NCBI GenBank assembly: GCA_019753125.1
Contig: JAIELH010000001.1
Coordinates: 43,799 to 107,798 of the forward strand
DNA length: 64,000 nt
From: Gallionellaceae bacterium
GTDB taxonomy: Bacteria; Pseudomonadota; Gammaproteobacteria; Burkholderiales; Gallionellaceae
Direction of reading: 5' to 3'
Under the pieces are notes generated by a model. That model saw only the letters and a list, made by a program, of their open reading frames with translations. It ran no database searches and was not told the DNA's origin. Both the position numbers and the translations under genes were made by a program. This document shows, piece by piece, positions 18,470 to 31,988 of this stretch. Numbering within the stretch: the first letter of the stretch is position 1; each line of letters opens with the position of its first letter.

Positions 18470-18886
18470 TTATGCACCTACCTGTCTAACAACAAATGAG
18501 GTCGCGATTGGCAACTTGGCAGAAGCCAAACGGAAAGCCTCACGCGCCAATGTTTCATCCACGCCGTCCATTTCGTACAACATCTTGCCTGGCTGAATTT
18601 CGGCAACATAGAACTCCGGGTTGCCTTTACCATTACCCATGCGCACTTCAGCGGGCTTCTTGGAAATCGGCTTGTCCGGAAAGATACGGATCCAGATACG
18701 TCCACCGCGTTTGATATGACGGGTCATTGCGCGACGAGCAGCCTCGATCTGGCGCGCCGTCAAACGGCCGCGTGCCATCGCCTTGAGGCCAAACTCGCCG
18801 AAGCTGACCTTGTTGCCACGGGTGGCTATGCCGGTGTTGCGTCCCTTTTGTTCCTTGCGGTATTTTCTTCTAGCTGGCTGTAGCAT
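18470..18886 (-). CDS. rplP: 50S ribosomal protein L16
   Basis: L16 (138 residues), close to the A site and peptidyl-transferase centre. It begins [17 protein letters not shown] and shows [19 protein letters not shown]. The start at 18886 overlaps the rpsC end by 17 bp and has GGGAG seven bases upstream; a longer reading frame into rpsC is not the gene. Length equals the family norm. Confidence 0.96.
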   Translation of the reverse strand: MLQPARRKYRKEQKGRNTGIATRGNKVSFGEFGLKAMARGRLTARQIEAARRAMTRHIKRGGRIWIRIFPDKPISKKPAEVRMGNGKGNPEFYVAEIQPGKMLYEMDGVDETLAREAFRLASAKLPIATSFVVRQVGA

Positions 18887-19577
18887 GCTTTGCTCCCGAC
18901 TTTCTTGCTTTCTTCTCCGGTTCAGCGGCAACTGGGGCAACGACTTCCTGCCCAATCTCGCCCTTGAACACCCAAACCTTTACGCCGATGATGCCGTAGG
19001 TTGTCTTCGCCTCTGAGGTGCCATAGTCGATATCGGCACGCAGCGTATGCAACGGCACACGCCCTTCGCGATACCACTCGGTACGGGCAATCTCGATGCC
19101 GTTCAGACGGCCCGCGCTCATGATCTTGATGCCCTGCGCCCCGAGGCGCATCGCATTTTGCATCGCACGCTTCATCGCACGGCGGAACATGATGCGCTTC
19201 TCCAGTTGCGCGGTAATGCTGTCTGCGATCAACTGGGCATCGACTTCCGGCTTGCGCACTTCTTCAATGGCCAGATCGACGGATTGCAGCCCCATGCGCT
19301 TGCGCAATTCGGCGCGCAATGCTTCGATGTCTTCGCCTTTTTTGCCGATCACCATGCCTGGGCGTGCGGTATAAATCGTCACCTTTGCATTCTTTGCCGG
19401 GCGCTCGATGACCACCTTGGACACACCTGCTGCCGCCAATTTCTTTTTCAGAAATGCGCGAACCTCGATATCCTTGAGCAACAAATCAGAAAAGTTTTTG
19501 GTGTTGGAAAACCACTTGGAATCCCAGTTTTTACGAACGCACAACCGGAAGCCGGTTGGATGAATTTTTTGTCCCAT
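18870..19577 (-). CDS. rpsC: 30S ribosomal protein S3
   Basis: S3 (235 residues), at the mRNA entrance. N-terminal [20 protein letters not shown], a KH domain with [15 protein letters not shown], and the C-terminal [20 protein letters not shown]. The tail ([10 protein letters not shown]) is Lys/Ala rich. It starts 3 bp after rplV and its end overlaps rplP. Confidence 0.97.
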   Translation of the reverse strand: MGQKIHPTGFRLCVRKNWDSKWFSNTKNFSDLLLKDIEVRAFLKKKLAAAGVSKVVIERPAKNAKVTIYTARPGMVIGKKGEDIEALRAELRKRMGLQSVDLAIEEVRKPEVDAQLIADSITAQLEKRIMFRRAMKRAMQNAMRLGAQGIKIMSAGRLNGIEIARTEWYREGRVPLHTLRADIDYGTSEAKTTYGIIGVKVWVFKGEIGQEVVAPVAAEPEKKARKSGAKHATAS

Positions 19578-19580
19578 AAT

Positions 19581-19919
19581 TTACCCTTTGCTCCCGACGC
19601 GAACCGTGATGTGGCAAGTTTGCTTTTCAATTTTATTGCCGCGACCCTTGGCACGCGCCATGAAACGTTTCAGCGATGCAGCCTTGTCAACGTAGATGGT
19701 TGTCACCTTCAGTTCATCGATATCCGCGCCATCATTGTGCTCGGCATTGGCAATCGCAGATTCAAGAGCCTTCTTGATGATACTGGCGCCCTTCTTCGGG
19801 CTGAATGTCAGGATATTAAGCGCTTGCGCAACCGGCAAACCGCGAATCTGATCGGCAACCAGACGGCCTTTTTGCGCGGAAAGATGAATGTTTTTTGCAA
19901 CTGCAGTAGTCGTTGTCAT
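19581..19919 (-). CDS. rplV: 50S ribosomal protein L22
   Basis: L22 (112 residues), whose beta-hairpin lines the exit tunnel. Seen: [41 protein letters not shown] and the C-terminal [18 protein letters not shown]. Two ATGs stand in tandem; the second (19919) leaves four bases to the AAGGGGG, the first (19922) only one, so I prefer the second. Confidence 0.95.
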   Translation of the reverse strand: MTTTTAVAKNIHLSAQKGRLVADQIRGLPVAQALNILTFSPKKGASIIKKALESAIANAEHNDGADIDELKVTTIYVDKAASLKRFMARAKGRGNKIEKQTCHITVRVGSKG

Positions 19920-19928
19920 CATGCCCCC

Positions 19929-20210
19929 TTATTTCTTGACCGCTGCTTTTTTGTCAGCAGCATGGCCCTTGAAAGTGCGTGTCAGCGAAAACTCGCCCAG
20001 CTTGTGGCCCACCATATTTTCGGAGACATACACCGGGATGTGCTGCTTGCCGTTGTGCACCGCGATCGTCAAACCGACAAACTCGGGCAACACCGTGGAA
20101 CGGCGCGACCAGGTTTTCACCGGACGCTTATCATTGGTCACACGCACCGTCTCAATCTTCTTGAGCAGGTGAGCGTCAACAAACGGGCCTTTTTTAATTG
20201 AACGTGCCAT
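19929..20210 (-). CDS. rpsS: 30S ribosomal protein S19
   Basis: S19 (93 residues), head protein next to S13. [42 protein letters not shown] and [17 protein letters not shown] are the standard signatures. AAGGGG lies about eight bases before ATG 20210. Normal order rplB-rpsS-rplV. Confidence 0.97.
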   Translation of the reverse strand: MARSIKKGPFVDAHLLKKIETVRVTNDKRPVKTWSRRSTVLPEFVGLTIAVHNGKQHIPVYVSENMVGHKLGEFSLTRTFKGHAADKKAAVKK

Positions 20211-20223
20211 ATCTATCTACCCC

Positions 20224-21051
20224 TTAAACCTGAAAGCGACGCCGCACGATCATGCCGCTAGTGCGTTTGTTGCGACGTGTACGGAAACCCTTGGCCGGCA
20301 CACCCCATGGGCTGACCGGATGGCGCCCGGCAGCAGTCTTACCCTCGCCACCGCCGTGCGGGTGGTCTACCGGGTTCATCACCACGCCGCGAACCGTCGG
20401 ACGGACACCGCGCCAACGCATTGCGCCGGCCTTGCCGATAGAACGCAGGCTATGCTCGGAATTACCTACCTCACCCAAAGTCGCCTTGCAATCGATATGC
20501 ACCTTGCGAATTTCACCGGAGCGCAAACGCAATTGCGCATAGCTGCCTTCACGGGCCAGCAACTGCACCGAAGTGCCGGCAGAACGGGCCAACTGCGCAC
20601 CCTTGCCTGGCAGCATCTCGATGCAATGTATCGTCGAACCAACCGGAACGTTGCGCAACGGCAACGCATTGCCCGGTTTGATCGGAGCCTCAGAACCGCT
20701 GATCAGCGTTGCGCCGGCAGAAACGCCCTTGGGCGCAATGATGTAACGGCGCTCGCCATCGGCGTAGCACAACAAAGCCAGATTTGCGCTGCGATTCGGA
20801 TCATATTCCAGGCGCTCTACGGTCGCAGGAATGCCATCCTTGTTGCGTTTGAAATCCACCAGGCGATAATGCTGCTTGTGGCCGCCGCCCATATGGCGGG
20901 TGGTGATATGGCCGTTATTGTTGCGACCTGCAGTTTTGGTTTTCTTTTCCAGCAGCGCGGCTACCGGCTTACCCTTATGCAGCTCGCGATTGACCACACG
21001 CGTTACTGCGCGTTGTCCCGGGGTTGTTGGTTTTAGTTTAATCAATGCCAT
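20224..21051 (-). CDS. rplB: 50S ribosomal protein L2
   Basis: L2 (275 residues), needed for subunit joining and near the peptidyl-transferase centre. The conserved C-terminal loop [14 protein letters not shown] with its histidines is present, as are [19 protein letters not shown] and the [15 protein letters not shown] end. AAGGG is eight bases before ATG 21051. It is 5 bp after rplW. Confidence 0.98.
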   Translation of the reverse strand: MALIKLKPTTPGQRAVTRVVNRELHKGKPVAALLEKKTKTAGRNNNGHITTRHMGGGHKQHYRLVDFKRNKDGIPATVERLEYDPNRSANLALLCYADGERRYIIAPKGVSAGATLISGSEAPIKPGNALPLRNVPVGSTIHCIEMLPGKGAQLARSAGTSVQLLAREGSYAQLRLRSGEIRKVHIDCKATLGEVGNSEHSLRSIGKAGAMRWRGVRPTVRGVVMNPVDHPHGGGEGKTAAGRHPVSPWGVPAKGFRTRRNKRTSGMIVRRRFQV

Positions 21052-21056
21052 GATGA

Positions 21057-21374
21057 TTACCCTTGCTCACTTGCAGCAAAATTGATTTCTTGTCCGGGAG
21101 TCAGGCACACATATGCCTTTTTCCAGTTATTGCGGCGTCCGACATAGCGGCCCATGCGTTTCACTTTACCCTTAACGTTGGCTATTTGTACGCTGCCCAC
21201 ACTTACCTTGAACATCATTTCAACGGCAGCCTTGATCTCCGGCTTGGTTGCATCAGGTGCAACACGGAAAATCACCTGCTCATTTTTGTCGGCAACATAG
21301 GTCGCCTTTTCGGAGATTTGCGGGGCGAGCAACACTTTCATCAGGCGCTCCTGGCTGAATTGTTGGGCACTCAT
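21057..21374 (-). CDS. rplW: 50S ribosomal protein L23
   Basis: L23 (105 residues), docking site for trigger factor and SRP at the tunnel exit. [23 protein letters not shown] and [16 protein letters not shown] are typical. Its ATG overlaps the rplD stop (ATGA), with GGAG eight bases upstream. Nothing unusual. Confidence 0.96.
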   Translation of the reverse strand: MSAQQFSQERLMKVLLAPQISEKATYVADKNEQVIFRVAPDATKPEIKAAVEMMFKVSVGSVQIANVKGKVKRMGRYVGRRNNWKKAYVCLTPGQEINFAASEQG

Positions 21375-21994
21375 GCGAACATCTCCTCAATTTTGGCCAC
21401 AGCATTGCGTGTGACGATCACATTCGGAAAACGCACCAGGCTGACCGGGTCAGTCTGGTTGGCTTCCAGAACCAGCACATCAGGCAGGTTGCGCGAAGAC
21501 AGATACAGGTTCTCATCCATATTGTCGGTGATGATCAGCAGGCGGCCATCCAGCCCCATCCCCTTGATCTTCTGTGCCAGAAGTTTTGTTTTAGGCGCAT
21601 CGACCGTCAGGCTGTCGACAACCACCAGACGATTTTCGCTGACCAGCTTTGACAGGATCGACGCCAAGCCGGCACGGTACATCTTGCGATTGATTTTTTG
21701 CGTGTAATTTTCTTCGCCGGTATTCGGGAAAATCTTGCCGCCACCGCGCCACAATGGGCTGGATGCCATACCGGCACGAGCACGTCCGGTACCCTTTTGC
21801 GCAAACGGCTTGCGTGTGCTCTTGGCGATTTCACTGCGGCCTTTTTGCTTGCTGTTGCCGGCGCGCGCATTCGCCTGATAAGCGGTAACCAGTTGATGCA
21901 CCAGATCTTCATTGTATGCGCGGCCGAACAGCTCGTCGGATGCGCTCAAATTAGCGGAAGCCTGGCCTTTATCGTTAATGACTTTAAGTTCCAT
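21371..21994 (-). CDS. rplD: 50S ribosomal protein L4
   Basis: L4 (207 residues), tunnel protein and in gammaproteobacteria the repressor of the S10 operon. [59 protein letters not shown] are seen. I chose ATG 21994, which overlaps the rplC stop in TAATG; the longer frame to 22045 lies inside rplC. Whether L4 regulates here is not known. Confidence 0.96.
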   Translation of the reverse strand: MELKVINDKGQASANLSASDELFGRAYNEDLVHQLVTAYQANARAGNSKQKGRSEIAKSTRKPFAQKGTGRARAGMASSPLWRGGGKIFPNTGEENYTQKINRKMYRAGLASILSKLVSENRLVVVDSLTVDAPKTKLLAQKIKGMGLDGRLLIITDNMDENLYLSSRNLPDVLVLEANQTDPVSLVRFPNVIVTRNAVAKIEEMFA

Positions 21995-22638
21995 TATGCA
22001 CCTGCCTTCACTGCGGGGCGCACGATGATGCTGCTGTTCGTGCAACCCGGAACGGCGCCCTTTACCAGCAACAATTGGCGGGCAACATCGACACGCACGA
22101 CCTGCAAATTTTGCACCGTCTTTTGCACATCACCCAGATGACCGGTCATACGCTTACCGGGAAACACACGACCCGGATCTTGCGCCATACCGATAGAACC
22201 CGGCACGTTGTGCGACTTGGAATTACCGTGCGAAGCACGGCCTGATTTGAAGTTGTAGCGTTTGATGGTGCCGGCATAACCCTTACCTTTGGAGATGCCC
22301 GTCACATCAACGAGTTGGCCCGCCTGAAAAATCTCGACACTGACCGTGGAACCTGCTTGCAGGCCGGCCAGTTGCTCAGGGGATACCGTAAATTCTTTTA
22401 GTGCACTCCCCGCTTCCACACCCGCCTTGGCGTAGTGCCCGGCGGCAGCCTTGCTGACGCGACCGGGACGGCGCACACCGTGTGCCAATTGCACAGCGGT
22501 ATAGCCATCGGTATCAACGGATTTAACCTGAGTGACACGATTATTGGACACTTCCAGCACAGTTACCGGCAACGAAGAACCGTCTTCGGTAAATACGCGG
22601 GTCATGCCAATCTTGCGACCGACAAGTCCTAAGCTCAT
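21994..22638 (-). CDS. rplC: 50S ribosomal protein L3
   Basis: L3 (214 residues), an assembly initiator. [20 protein letters not shown] at the start, [37 protein letters not shown] in the centre (the W-finger region). AAGAGGAAATTAAA lies directly before ATG 22638. Upstream, two hairpins separate it from rpsJ. Confidence 0.97.
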   Translation of the reverse strand: MSLGLVGRKIGMTRVFTEDGSSLPVTVLEVSNNRVTQVKSVDTDGYTAVQLAHGVRRPGRVSKAAAGHYAKAGVEAGSALKEFTVSPEQLAGLQAGSTVSVEIFQAGQLVDVTGISKGKGYAGTIKRYNFKSGRASHGNSKSHNVPGSIGMAQDPGRVFPGKRMTGHLGDVQKTVQNLQVVRVDVARQLLLVKGAVPGCTNSSIIVRPAVKAGA

Positions 22639-22659
22639 TTTAATTTCCTCTTGTTAAGG

Positions 22660-22740
22660 GGTTGACTACAATTGGTCAACCGATTCTTACAACTGGCACT
22701 GCAACTTTGTTGGGTTACGCGATAAAGCCGCTAACCCAAC
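22660..22740 (-). promoter_or_regulatory. Two leader-like hairpins between rpsJ and rplC
   Basis: Minus-strand RNA would form GGTTGAC-8 nt-GTCAACC (22660-22681, perfect 7-bp arms) and GTTGGGTTA...TAACCCAAC (22709-22740, perfect 9-bp arms). The second resembles a GTTGGGTTA palindromic repeat I recall from other proteobacterial intergenic regions. Neither has a U-run. They may attenuate or stabilise the transcript between S10 and L3. Confidence 0.55.
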
Positions 22741-22751
22741 CTACACAACCA

Positions 22752-23063
22752 TTACTGCAACTTGATTTCCACATCAACGCCGGCCGGCAGATCCAGCTTC
22801 ATCAGCGCATCCACCGTCTTGTCGGTGGGGTCAACGATGTCCATCAGGCGCAGATGGGTGCGAATCTCGAACTGATCGCGCGAAGTCTTGTTGACGTGCG
22901 GGGAGCGCAGCACATCGAAACGCTCGATCTTGGTTGGCAACGGCACCGGGCCATTCACCACCGCGCCGGTACGCTTGGCAGTTTCAACGATTTGTGCTGC
23001 CGACTGATCGATCAAGCGATAGTCAAACGCCTTGAGGCGGATGCGAATTTTTTGACTTTGCAT
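22752..23063 (-). CDS. rpsJ: 30S ribosomal protein S10 (NusE)
   Basis: S10 (103 residues), also the NusE partner of NusB/NusG in antitermination. [41 protein letters not shown] and [13 protein letters not shown] are diagnostic. I chose ATG 23063 because it gives the standard length; an ATG five codons upstream has no better ribosome-binding site. It opens the S10 block, 38 bp after a terminator hairpin. Confidence 0.96.
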   Translation of the reverse strand: MQSQKIRIRLKAFDYRLIDQSAAQIVETAKRTGAVVNGPVPLPTKIERFDVLRSPHVNKTSRDQFEIRTHLRLMDIVDPTDKTVDALMKLDLPAGVDVEIKLQ

Positions 23064-23100
23064 ATTTTTCTCTTGCATTTACGCGGCAATGCCGCTAATT

Positions 23101-23143
23101 AAAGAACAAAATCGCGTGGCTCGGAAAACCTCAAGCCACGCGA
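23101..23143 (-). terminator. Terminator/attenuator between tuf and rpsJ
   Basis: Minus-strand RNA: perfect 10-bp stem TCGCGTGGCT/AGCCACGCGA with a 12-base loop, followed by TTTTGTTCTTT. It lies between the first tuf gene and rpsJ, so it can end the str transcript or act as an S10 attenuator. Confidence 0.75.
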
Positions 23144-23188
23144 GGGCGCGCATTGTATTATTACTCAACCAACTTTGCAAACAAAATC

Positions 23189-23260
23189 GGGAAGGGGGAA
23201 GTAGGATTTAGGATTTGGACAACCGCCCAAAATCCTAAATCCCAAATCCTCAATCCTGCT
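23189..23260. repeat. Word-hairpin element after tuf (copy at 23 kb)
   Basis: Left arm 23202-23218 reads TAGGATTTAGGATTTGG, right arm 23227-23258 reads as ATCCTAAATCCCAAATCC words; they are complementary along about 17-20 bases around a loop of about 8 bases. A GGGAAGGGGGAAG run precedes the left arm. It begins 4 bp after the tuf stop in the transcript. Confidence 0.7.
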
Positions 23261-23264
23261 TTTC

Positions 23265-24455
23265 TTACTCAATAATCTTTGCAACCACACCCGCGCCGAC
23301 GGTACGACCGCCTTCGCGGATCGCGAAGCGCAGGCCTTCTTCCATCGCGATCGGGTTGATCAGGCTGACGGTGATGCTGACGTTGTCGCCGGGCATGACC
23401 ATTTCGGTGCCTGCCGGCAGTTCGACCGCGCCGGTCACGTCGGTGGTGCGGAAGTAGAATTGCGGACGGTAGCCCTGGAAGAACGGGGTGTGGCGACCGC
23501 CTTCGTCTTTGCCCAGCACGTAGATTTCGGCGGTGAATTTGGTGTGCGGGGTGATCGAGCCGGGTTTGGCCAGCACTTGACCGCGTTCGACTTCTTCGCG
23601 CTTGGTGCCGCGCAGCAGTACGCCGACGTTGTCGCCCGCCTGACCCTGGTCGAGCAGTTTGCGGAACATTTCGACGCCGGTACAGGTGGTTTTCTGGGTC
23701 GGTTTGATGCCGACGATTTCGATTTCTTCGCCGACCTTGATGATGCCGCGTTCGATACGGCCGGTCACGACGGTGCCGCGGCCGGAGATGGAGAATACGT
23801 CTTCGACCGGCATCAGGAAGGTGCCGTCCAGGGCGCGCTTCGGTTCGGGGATGTAGCTGTCCAGCGCGTCGGCCAGGCGGAAGATGGCCGGTTCGCCCAG
23901 GTCGCTCTGGTCGCCTTGCAGCGCCTTCAGTGCGGAGCCTTTGATGATGGGGATGTCGTCGCCGGGGAAGTCGTATTTGCTGAGCAGTTCGCGCAGTTCC
24001 ATTTCGACGAGTTCGAGGAGTTCTTCGTCGTCGACCATGTCGCATTTGTTCATGAATACGACGATGTACGGTACGCCAACCTGGCGGGCCAGCAGGATGT
24101 GCTCACGGGTCTGCGGCATCGGGCCGTCGGCTGCGGAGCAGACCAGGATCGCGCCGTCCATCTGGGCTGCGCCGGTGATCATGTTTTTGATGTAGTCGGC
24201 GTGGCCCGGGCAGTCTACGTGGGCGTAGTGGCGGGTGGCGGTTTCGTATTCGACGTGCGCGGTGTTGATGGTGATACCGCGCGCCTTTTCTTCCGGCGCT
24301 GCGTCAATCTGGTCGTAGGCCTTGGCTTCGCCGCCAAATTTTTTGGACAGCACGGTGGTGATCGCTGCGGTCAGCGTGGTCTTGCCATGGTCTACGTGGC
24401 CTATCGTGCCGACGTTGACGTGTGGTTTGGTGCGTTCAAATTTACTCTTTGCCAT
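23265..24455 (-). CDS. tuf: Elongation factor Tu (copy 1)
   Basis: EF-Tu (396 residues), the GTPase that delivers aminoacyl-tRNA. G1 [14 protein letters not shown]3 [12 protein letters not shown]4 [10 protein letters not shown] and the C-terminal [14 protein letters not shown] beta barrel are present. The protein is identical to the second copy at 39791-40981; I see only three silent base differences, all in the last 60 bp. It follows fusA by 24 bp as in the str operon. The codon pattern (GC-rich third positions) differs visibly from its ribosomal neighbours. Confidence 0.98.
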   Translation of the reverse strand: MAKSKFERTKPHVNVGTIGHVDHGKTTLTAAITTVLSKKFGGEAKAYDQIDAAPEEKARGITINTAHVEYETATRHYAHVDCPGHADYIKNMITGAAQMDGAILVCSAADGPMPQTREHILLARQVGVPYIVVFMNKCDMVDDEELLELVEMELRELLSKYDFPGDDIPIIKGSALKALQGDQSDLGEPAIFRLADALDSYIPEPKRALDGTFLMPVEDVFSISGRGTVVTGRIERGIIKVGEEIEIVGIKPTQKTTCTGVEMFRKLLDQGQAGDNVGVLLRGTKREEVERGQVLAKPGSITPHTKFTAEIYVLGKDEGGRHTPFFQGYRPQFYFRTTDVTGAVELPAGTEMVMPGDNVSITVSLINPIAMEEGLRFAIREGGRTVGAGVVAKIIE

Positions 24456-24479
24456 GATTATCGTCCCTTAAAATCAAAA

Positions 24480-26573
24480 TTATTTCTTGTTCATAATTGC
24501 TTCGGCAACGTTCTTGGGCGCCTCGGAATAATGCTTGAATTCCATCGTGTAGGTTGCGCGACCTTGCGTTGCAGAGCGCAGTGAAGTGGAATAACCAAAC
24601 ATCTCGGACAATGGCACTTCAGCCTTGATCGATTTGCCGCCACCCATCATGTCATCCATACCCTGCACCATACCGCGGCGCGAGGAAAGATCGCCCATAA
24701 CCGTACCGGCATAGTCTTCCGGCGTTTCAACCTCGACCGACATCATCGGCTCCAGCAACACCGGGCTCGCCTTACGCATACCGTCCTTGAATGCCATCGA
24801 AGCTGCCATCTTGAAGGCATTTTCGTTGGAGTCCACATCATGGTAGGAACCGTCGAACAATGTCACCTTGACATCCACCACCGGGAAGCCTGCCAACACG
24901 CCATTCGGCAGCGTATCGCGTAGGCCCTTTTCGACTGCCGGAATGTATTCACGGGGAACCGTGCCGCCCTTGATCGCATCGACAAATTCAAAACCCTTGC
25001 CCGCCTCGTTCGGCTCCATCTTGATCCACACATGACCATACTGGCCGCGGCCACCGGACTGCTTGACGAACTTGCCTTCGACTTCCGCCGGCTTCCTGAT
25101 TGCTTCGCGATACGCCACTTGCGGCGCACCCACATTGGCTTCCACACCGAATTCGCGCTTCATGCGGTCAACCAGAATTTCCAGGTGCAACTCACCCATG
25201 CCGGACATGATCGTCTGGCCAGATTCTTCATCGGTACGCACACGGAATGAAGGATCTTCCGCGGCCAAACGCCCCAATGCGAGACCCATCTTTTCCTGGT
25301 CAGCCTTGGTCTTCGGCTCGACGGCGACGTGAATCACCGGCTCCGGGAACACCATGCGCTCGAGGATGATAGGCTTGTTCGGATCGCACAACGATTCGCC
25401 GGTAGTCACGTCCTTCAGGCCGATACATGCCGCGATGTCGCCCGCCAGAATCTCGTCGATCTCTTCGCGGTTGTTCGCGTGCATCTGCACGATACGCCCG
25501 ATACGCTCTTTCTTGCCCCTGACCGGGTTATAGACCGTATCACCCTTCTTCAGCACGCCTGAATATACGCGCACGAAAGTCAACTGACCGACGAACGGAT
25601 CGGTCATCAACTTGAATGCCAGCGCAGAGAAGCTCTCGCTATCGTCCGCCTTACGGCTTATCGGTTCTCCCGTTTCCGTCTCACCCGTCACATCGGGGAT
25701 ATCCACAGGAGAGGGCATGAATTGAATCACAGCATCCAGCATGCGCTGCACACCCTTGTTCTTGAACGCGGAGCCACACATCATCGGCTGAATTTCACAG
25801 GCGATGGTGCGAGTACGCAAACCAAGAATAATTTCGGCTTCAGTCAACTCGCCATTCTCAAGGTAATTGTTCATCAACTCTTCGGAAGCCTCAGCAGCCG
25901 ATTCAACCATCTTGGCGCGCCACTCGGCAGCACTGGCGGCCAGCTCGGCCGGAATATCGCGATAGTCGAACTTCATACCCTGCGAAGCTTCATCCCAGTA
26001 GATGGCTTTCATCTTGATCAGATCAACCAAACCCTCGAACTTTTCTTCGGCGCCAATGGGAATAACAATAGGCACAGGAGTCGCACGCAAACGCACACCC
26101 ATCTGTTCGACAACCTTGAAGAAATTCGCACCCTGGCGATCCATCTTGTTGACGAAAGCCAGACGCGGCACCTTGTACTTGTTAGCCTGGCGCCATACTG
26201 TTTCGGACTGCGGCTGCACGCCACCCACGGCGCAATACACCATACAGGCGCCGTCCAGAACACGCATCGAACGTTCCACCTCAATCGTGAAGTCCACGTG
26301 CCCCGGGGTATCGATGATATTGAAACGATGCTCCTGAAACTGATTCTCCATGCCTTTCCAGAAACAGGTCGTTGCGGCGGAAGTAATCGTGATGCCGCGC
26401 TCCTGCTCCTGTTCCATCCAGTCCATGGTGGCCGCGCCATCATGCACTTCGCCAATCTTGTGGCTTACGCCGGTGTAGAACAGGATGCGCTCGGTCGTCG
26501 TAGTCTTGCCCGCATCGATGTGCGCGCTGATACCGATGTTGCGATAACGGTTAATGGGTGTTTTACGTGCCAC
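24480..26573 (-). CDS. fusA: Elongation factor G
   Basis: EF-G (697 residues), the translocase GTPase. Seen: [19 protein letters not shown] (G1), [21 protein letters not shown] (G3), [10 protein letters not shown] (G4) and the C-terminal [13 protein letters not shown] and [20 protein letters not shown]. Length fits the family. It lies 24 bp after rpsG in the str operon. No second EF-G gene is in the window. Confidence 0.98.
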   Translation of the reverse strand: MARKTPINRYRNIGISAHIDAGKTTTTERILFYTGVSHKIGEVHDGAATMDWMEQEQERGITITSAATTCFWKGMENQFQEHRFNIIDTPGHVDFTIEVERSMRVLDGACMVYCAVGGVQPQSETVWRQANKYKVPRLAFVNKMDRQGANFFKVVEQMGVRLRATPVPIVIPIGAEEKFEGLVDLIKMKAIYWDEASQGMKFDYRDIPAELAASAAEWRAKMVESAAEASEELMNNYLENGELTEAEIILGLRTRTIACEIQPMMCGSAFKNKGVQRMLDAVIQFMPSPVDIPDVTGETETGEPISRKADDSESFSALAFKLMTDPFVGQLTFVRVYSGVLKKGDTVYNPVRGKKERIGRIVQMHANNREEIDEILAGDIAACIGLKDVTTGESLCDPNKPIILERMVFPEPVIHVAVEPKTKADQEKMGLALGRLAAEDPSFRVRTDEESGQTIMSGMGELHLEILVDRMKREFGVEANVGAPQVAYREAIRKPAEVEGKFVKQSGGRGQYGHVWIKMEPNEAGKGFEFVDAIKGGTVPREYIPAVEKGLRDTLPNGVLAGFPVVDVKVTLFDGSYHDVDSNENAFKMAASMAFKDGMRKASPVLLEPMMSVEVETPEDYAGTVMGDLSSRRGMVQGMDDMMGGGKSIKAEVPLSEMFGYSTSLRSATQGRATYTMEFKHYSEAPKNVAEAIMNKK

Positions 26574-26597
26574 GGTGAATACCTAACTTAATCTGAT

Positions 26598-27068
26598 TTA
26601 GAAACGGAAATGCGAGAAGGCCTTGTTCGCCTCAGCCATACGATGAACTTCTTCACGCTTCTTCACTGCGCCGCCACGACCCTCGGACGCATCGATCAAC
26701 TCACCCGCCAGGCGCATACCCATGGATTTTTCGCCACGCTTACGTGCAGCCTCACGCAACCAGCGCATCGACAACGCCATACGACGCGACGGACGCACTT
26801 CAACCGGCACCTGATAGTTCGCACCACCAACACGGCGGCTCTTCACTTCCACCTGCGGCTTGGCATTATTCAATGCCAGATTGAAAACTTCGATCGCATC
26901 CTTGCCGGTCTTCTTGACGATTTGCTCCAGTGCACCATACAAAATGCGCTCGGCAACTGACTTCTTGCCGGCCGTCATCAGCACGTTTACAAATTTGGAC
27001 AAATCCTGATTACCGAATTTCGGATCCGGCAAAACTTCGCGCTTGGGTACTTCTCTGCGTCTTGGCAT
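26598..27068 (-). CDS. rpsG: 30S ribosomal protein S7
   Basis: S7 (156 residues), primary binder of the 16S 3' domain and, in E. coli, repressor of the str operon. [39 protein letters not shown] and [23 protein letters not shown] are the known signatures. It lies between rpsL and fusA. Confidence 0.97.
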   Translation of the reverse strand: MPRRREVPKREVLPDPKFGNQDLSKFVNVLMTAGKKSVAERILYGALEQIVKKTGKDAIEVFNLALNNAKPQVEVKSRRVGGANYQVPVEVRPSRRMALSMRWLREAARKRGEKSMGMRLAGELIDASEGRGGAVKKREEVHRMAEANKAFSHFRF

Positions 27069-27109
27069 ATCAACCTCGAATAAATTGCTTAAAAATCAAA
27101 TGGGGAAAA

Positions 27110-27487
27110 TCAGGCTTTCTTGGCACGCTTGGCGCCGTACTTGGAACGTCCCTGTTTGCGGTCCTTCACACCTGCCGTATCCAGACTACCGCGCACCATG
27201 TGATAACGCACACCCGGCAAGTCCTTCACACGGCCGCCGCGCAACAGAACCACCGAGTGCTCCTGCAAGTTATGGCCTTCACCGCCAATATAGCTGATCA
27301 CCTCAAAGCCATTAGTCAAACGCACCTTGGCCACTTTACGCAGCGCAGAGTTAGGCTTCTTTGGAGTTGTGGTATACACGCGGGTACATACGCCACGCTT
27401 CTGCGGGGAACCCGCCAACGCCGGCACCTTGCTCTTTTCTACGATTGCAACACGCGGCTTGCGGATCAACTGGTTAATGGTTGGCAT
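27110..27487 (-). CDS. rpsL: 30S ribosomal protein S12
   Basis: S12 (125 residues) of the decoding centre, the streptomycin target. [33 protein letters not shown] (Lys in PKKPNS) and [23 protein letters not shown] are present in the sensitive (wild-type) form. A promoter candidate lies about 20-50 bp upstream, after the rpoC terminator. Confidence 0.97.
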   Translation of the reverse strand: MPTINQLIRKPRVAIVEKSKVPALAGSPQKRGVCTRVYTTTPKKPNSALRKVAKVRLTNGFEVISYIGGEGHNLQEHSVVLLRGGRVKDLPGVRYHMVRGSLDTAGVKDRKQGRSKYGAKRAKKA

Positions 27488-27507
27488 TATCTACACATCC
27501 TAAAAAG

Positions 27508-27535
27508 ATTCTAAAGTTCCGTTAAAAATCAACAA
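27508..27535 (-). promoter_or_regulatory. Candidate promoter of the str operon
   Basis: On the minus strand TTGTTG, 16 bases, TAGAAT lie between the rpoC terminator and rpsL. The -10 matches five of six consensus bases, the -35 only half. The position (20 bp before rpsL) fits. Confidence 0.45.
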
Positions 27536-27537
27536 AT

Positions 27538-27585
27538 AAAAAAATATACCGCCGCAGCATGACAAAAACTCATCCGCTGCGACGG
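27538..27585 (-). terminator. Terminator after rpoC
   Basis: Minus-strand stem CCGTCGCAGC/GCTGCGGCGG (10 pairs with one G-U), loop of about 17 bases, then TATATTTTTTTATTT. It lies 18 bp after the rpoC stop. Confidence 0.85.
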
Positions 27586-27602
27586 AAAAAAGGTTGCGAA
27601 TT

Positions 27603-31844
<4,242 letters not shown>

Positions 31845-31864
31845 GTGTGACTCCTAATTCAGAA

Positions 31865-31987
31865 AACAGCAGACAGAAGGCAGAGGACAGAATGTTGTGT
31901 GGCTTCGCCACGCTTTATTAGAAAGAACACTGCGCAGCAGACGACATTCTGTCCTCTGTCAGCGAAGCGTCTATCTTCTGTCATCTG
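31865..31987. repeat. Long word-hairpin element between rpoB and rpoC
   Basis: The left arm (31868-31898: GCAGACAGAAGG, then CAGAGGACAGAATGTTGTG) pairs with the right arm (31940-31987: GACGACATTCTGTCCTCTGTC, then TCTTCTGTCATCTG). The long loop holds a small GTGGC TTC GCCAC hairpin. It fills almost the entire 144-bp rpoB-rpoC junction. Confidence 0.75.
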
Positions 31988-31988
31988 A

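Noticed and set aside
23460..24584. Open frames opposite and out of frame within both tuf genes
   Set aside because: They occur identically in both copies because the genes are identical; composition is artefactual.
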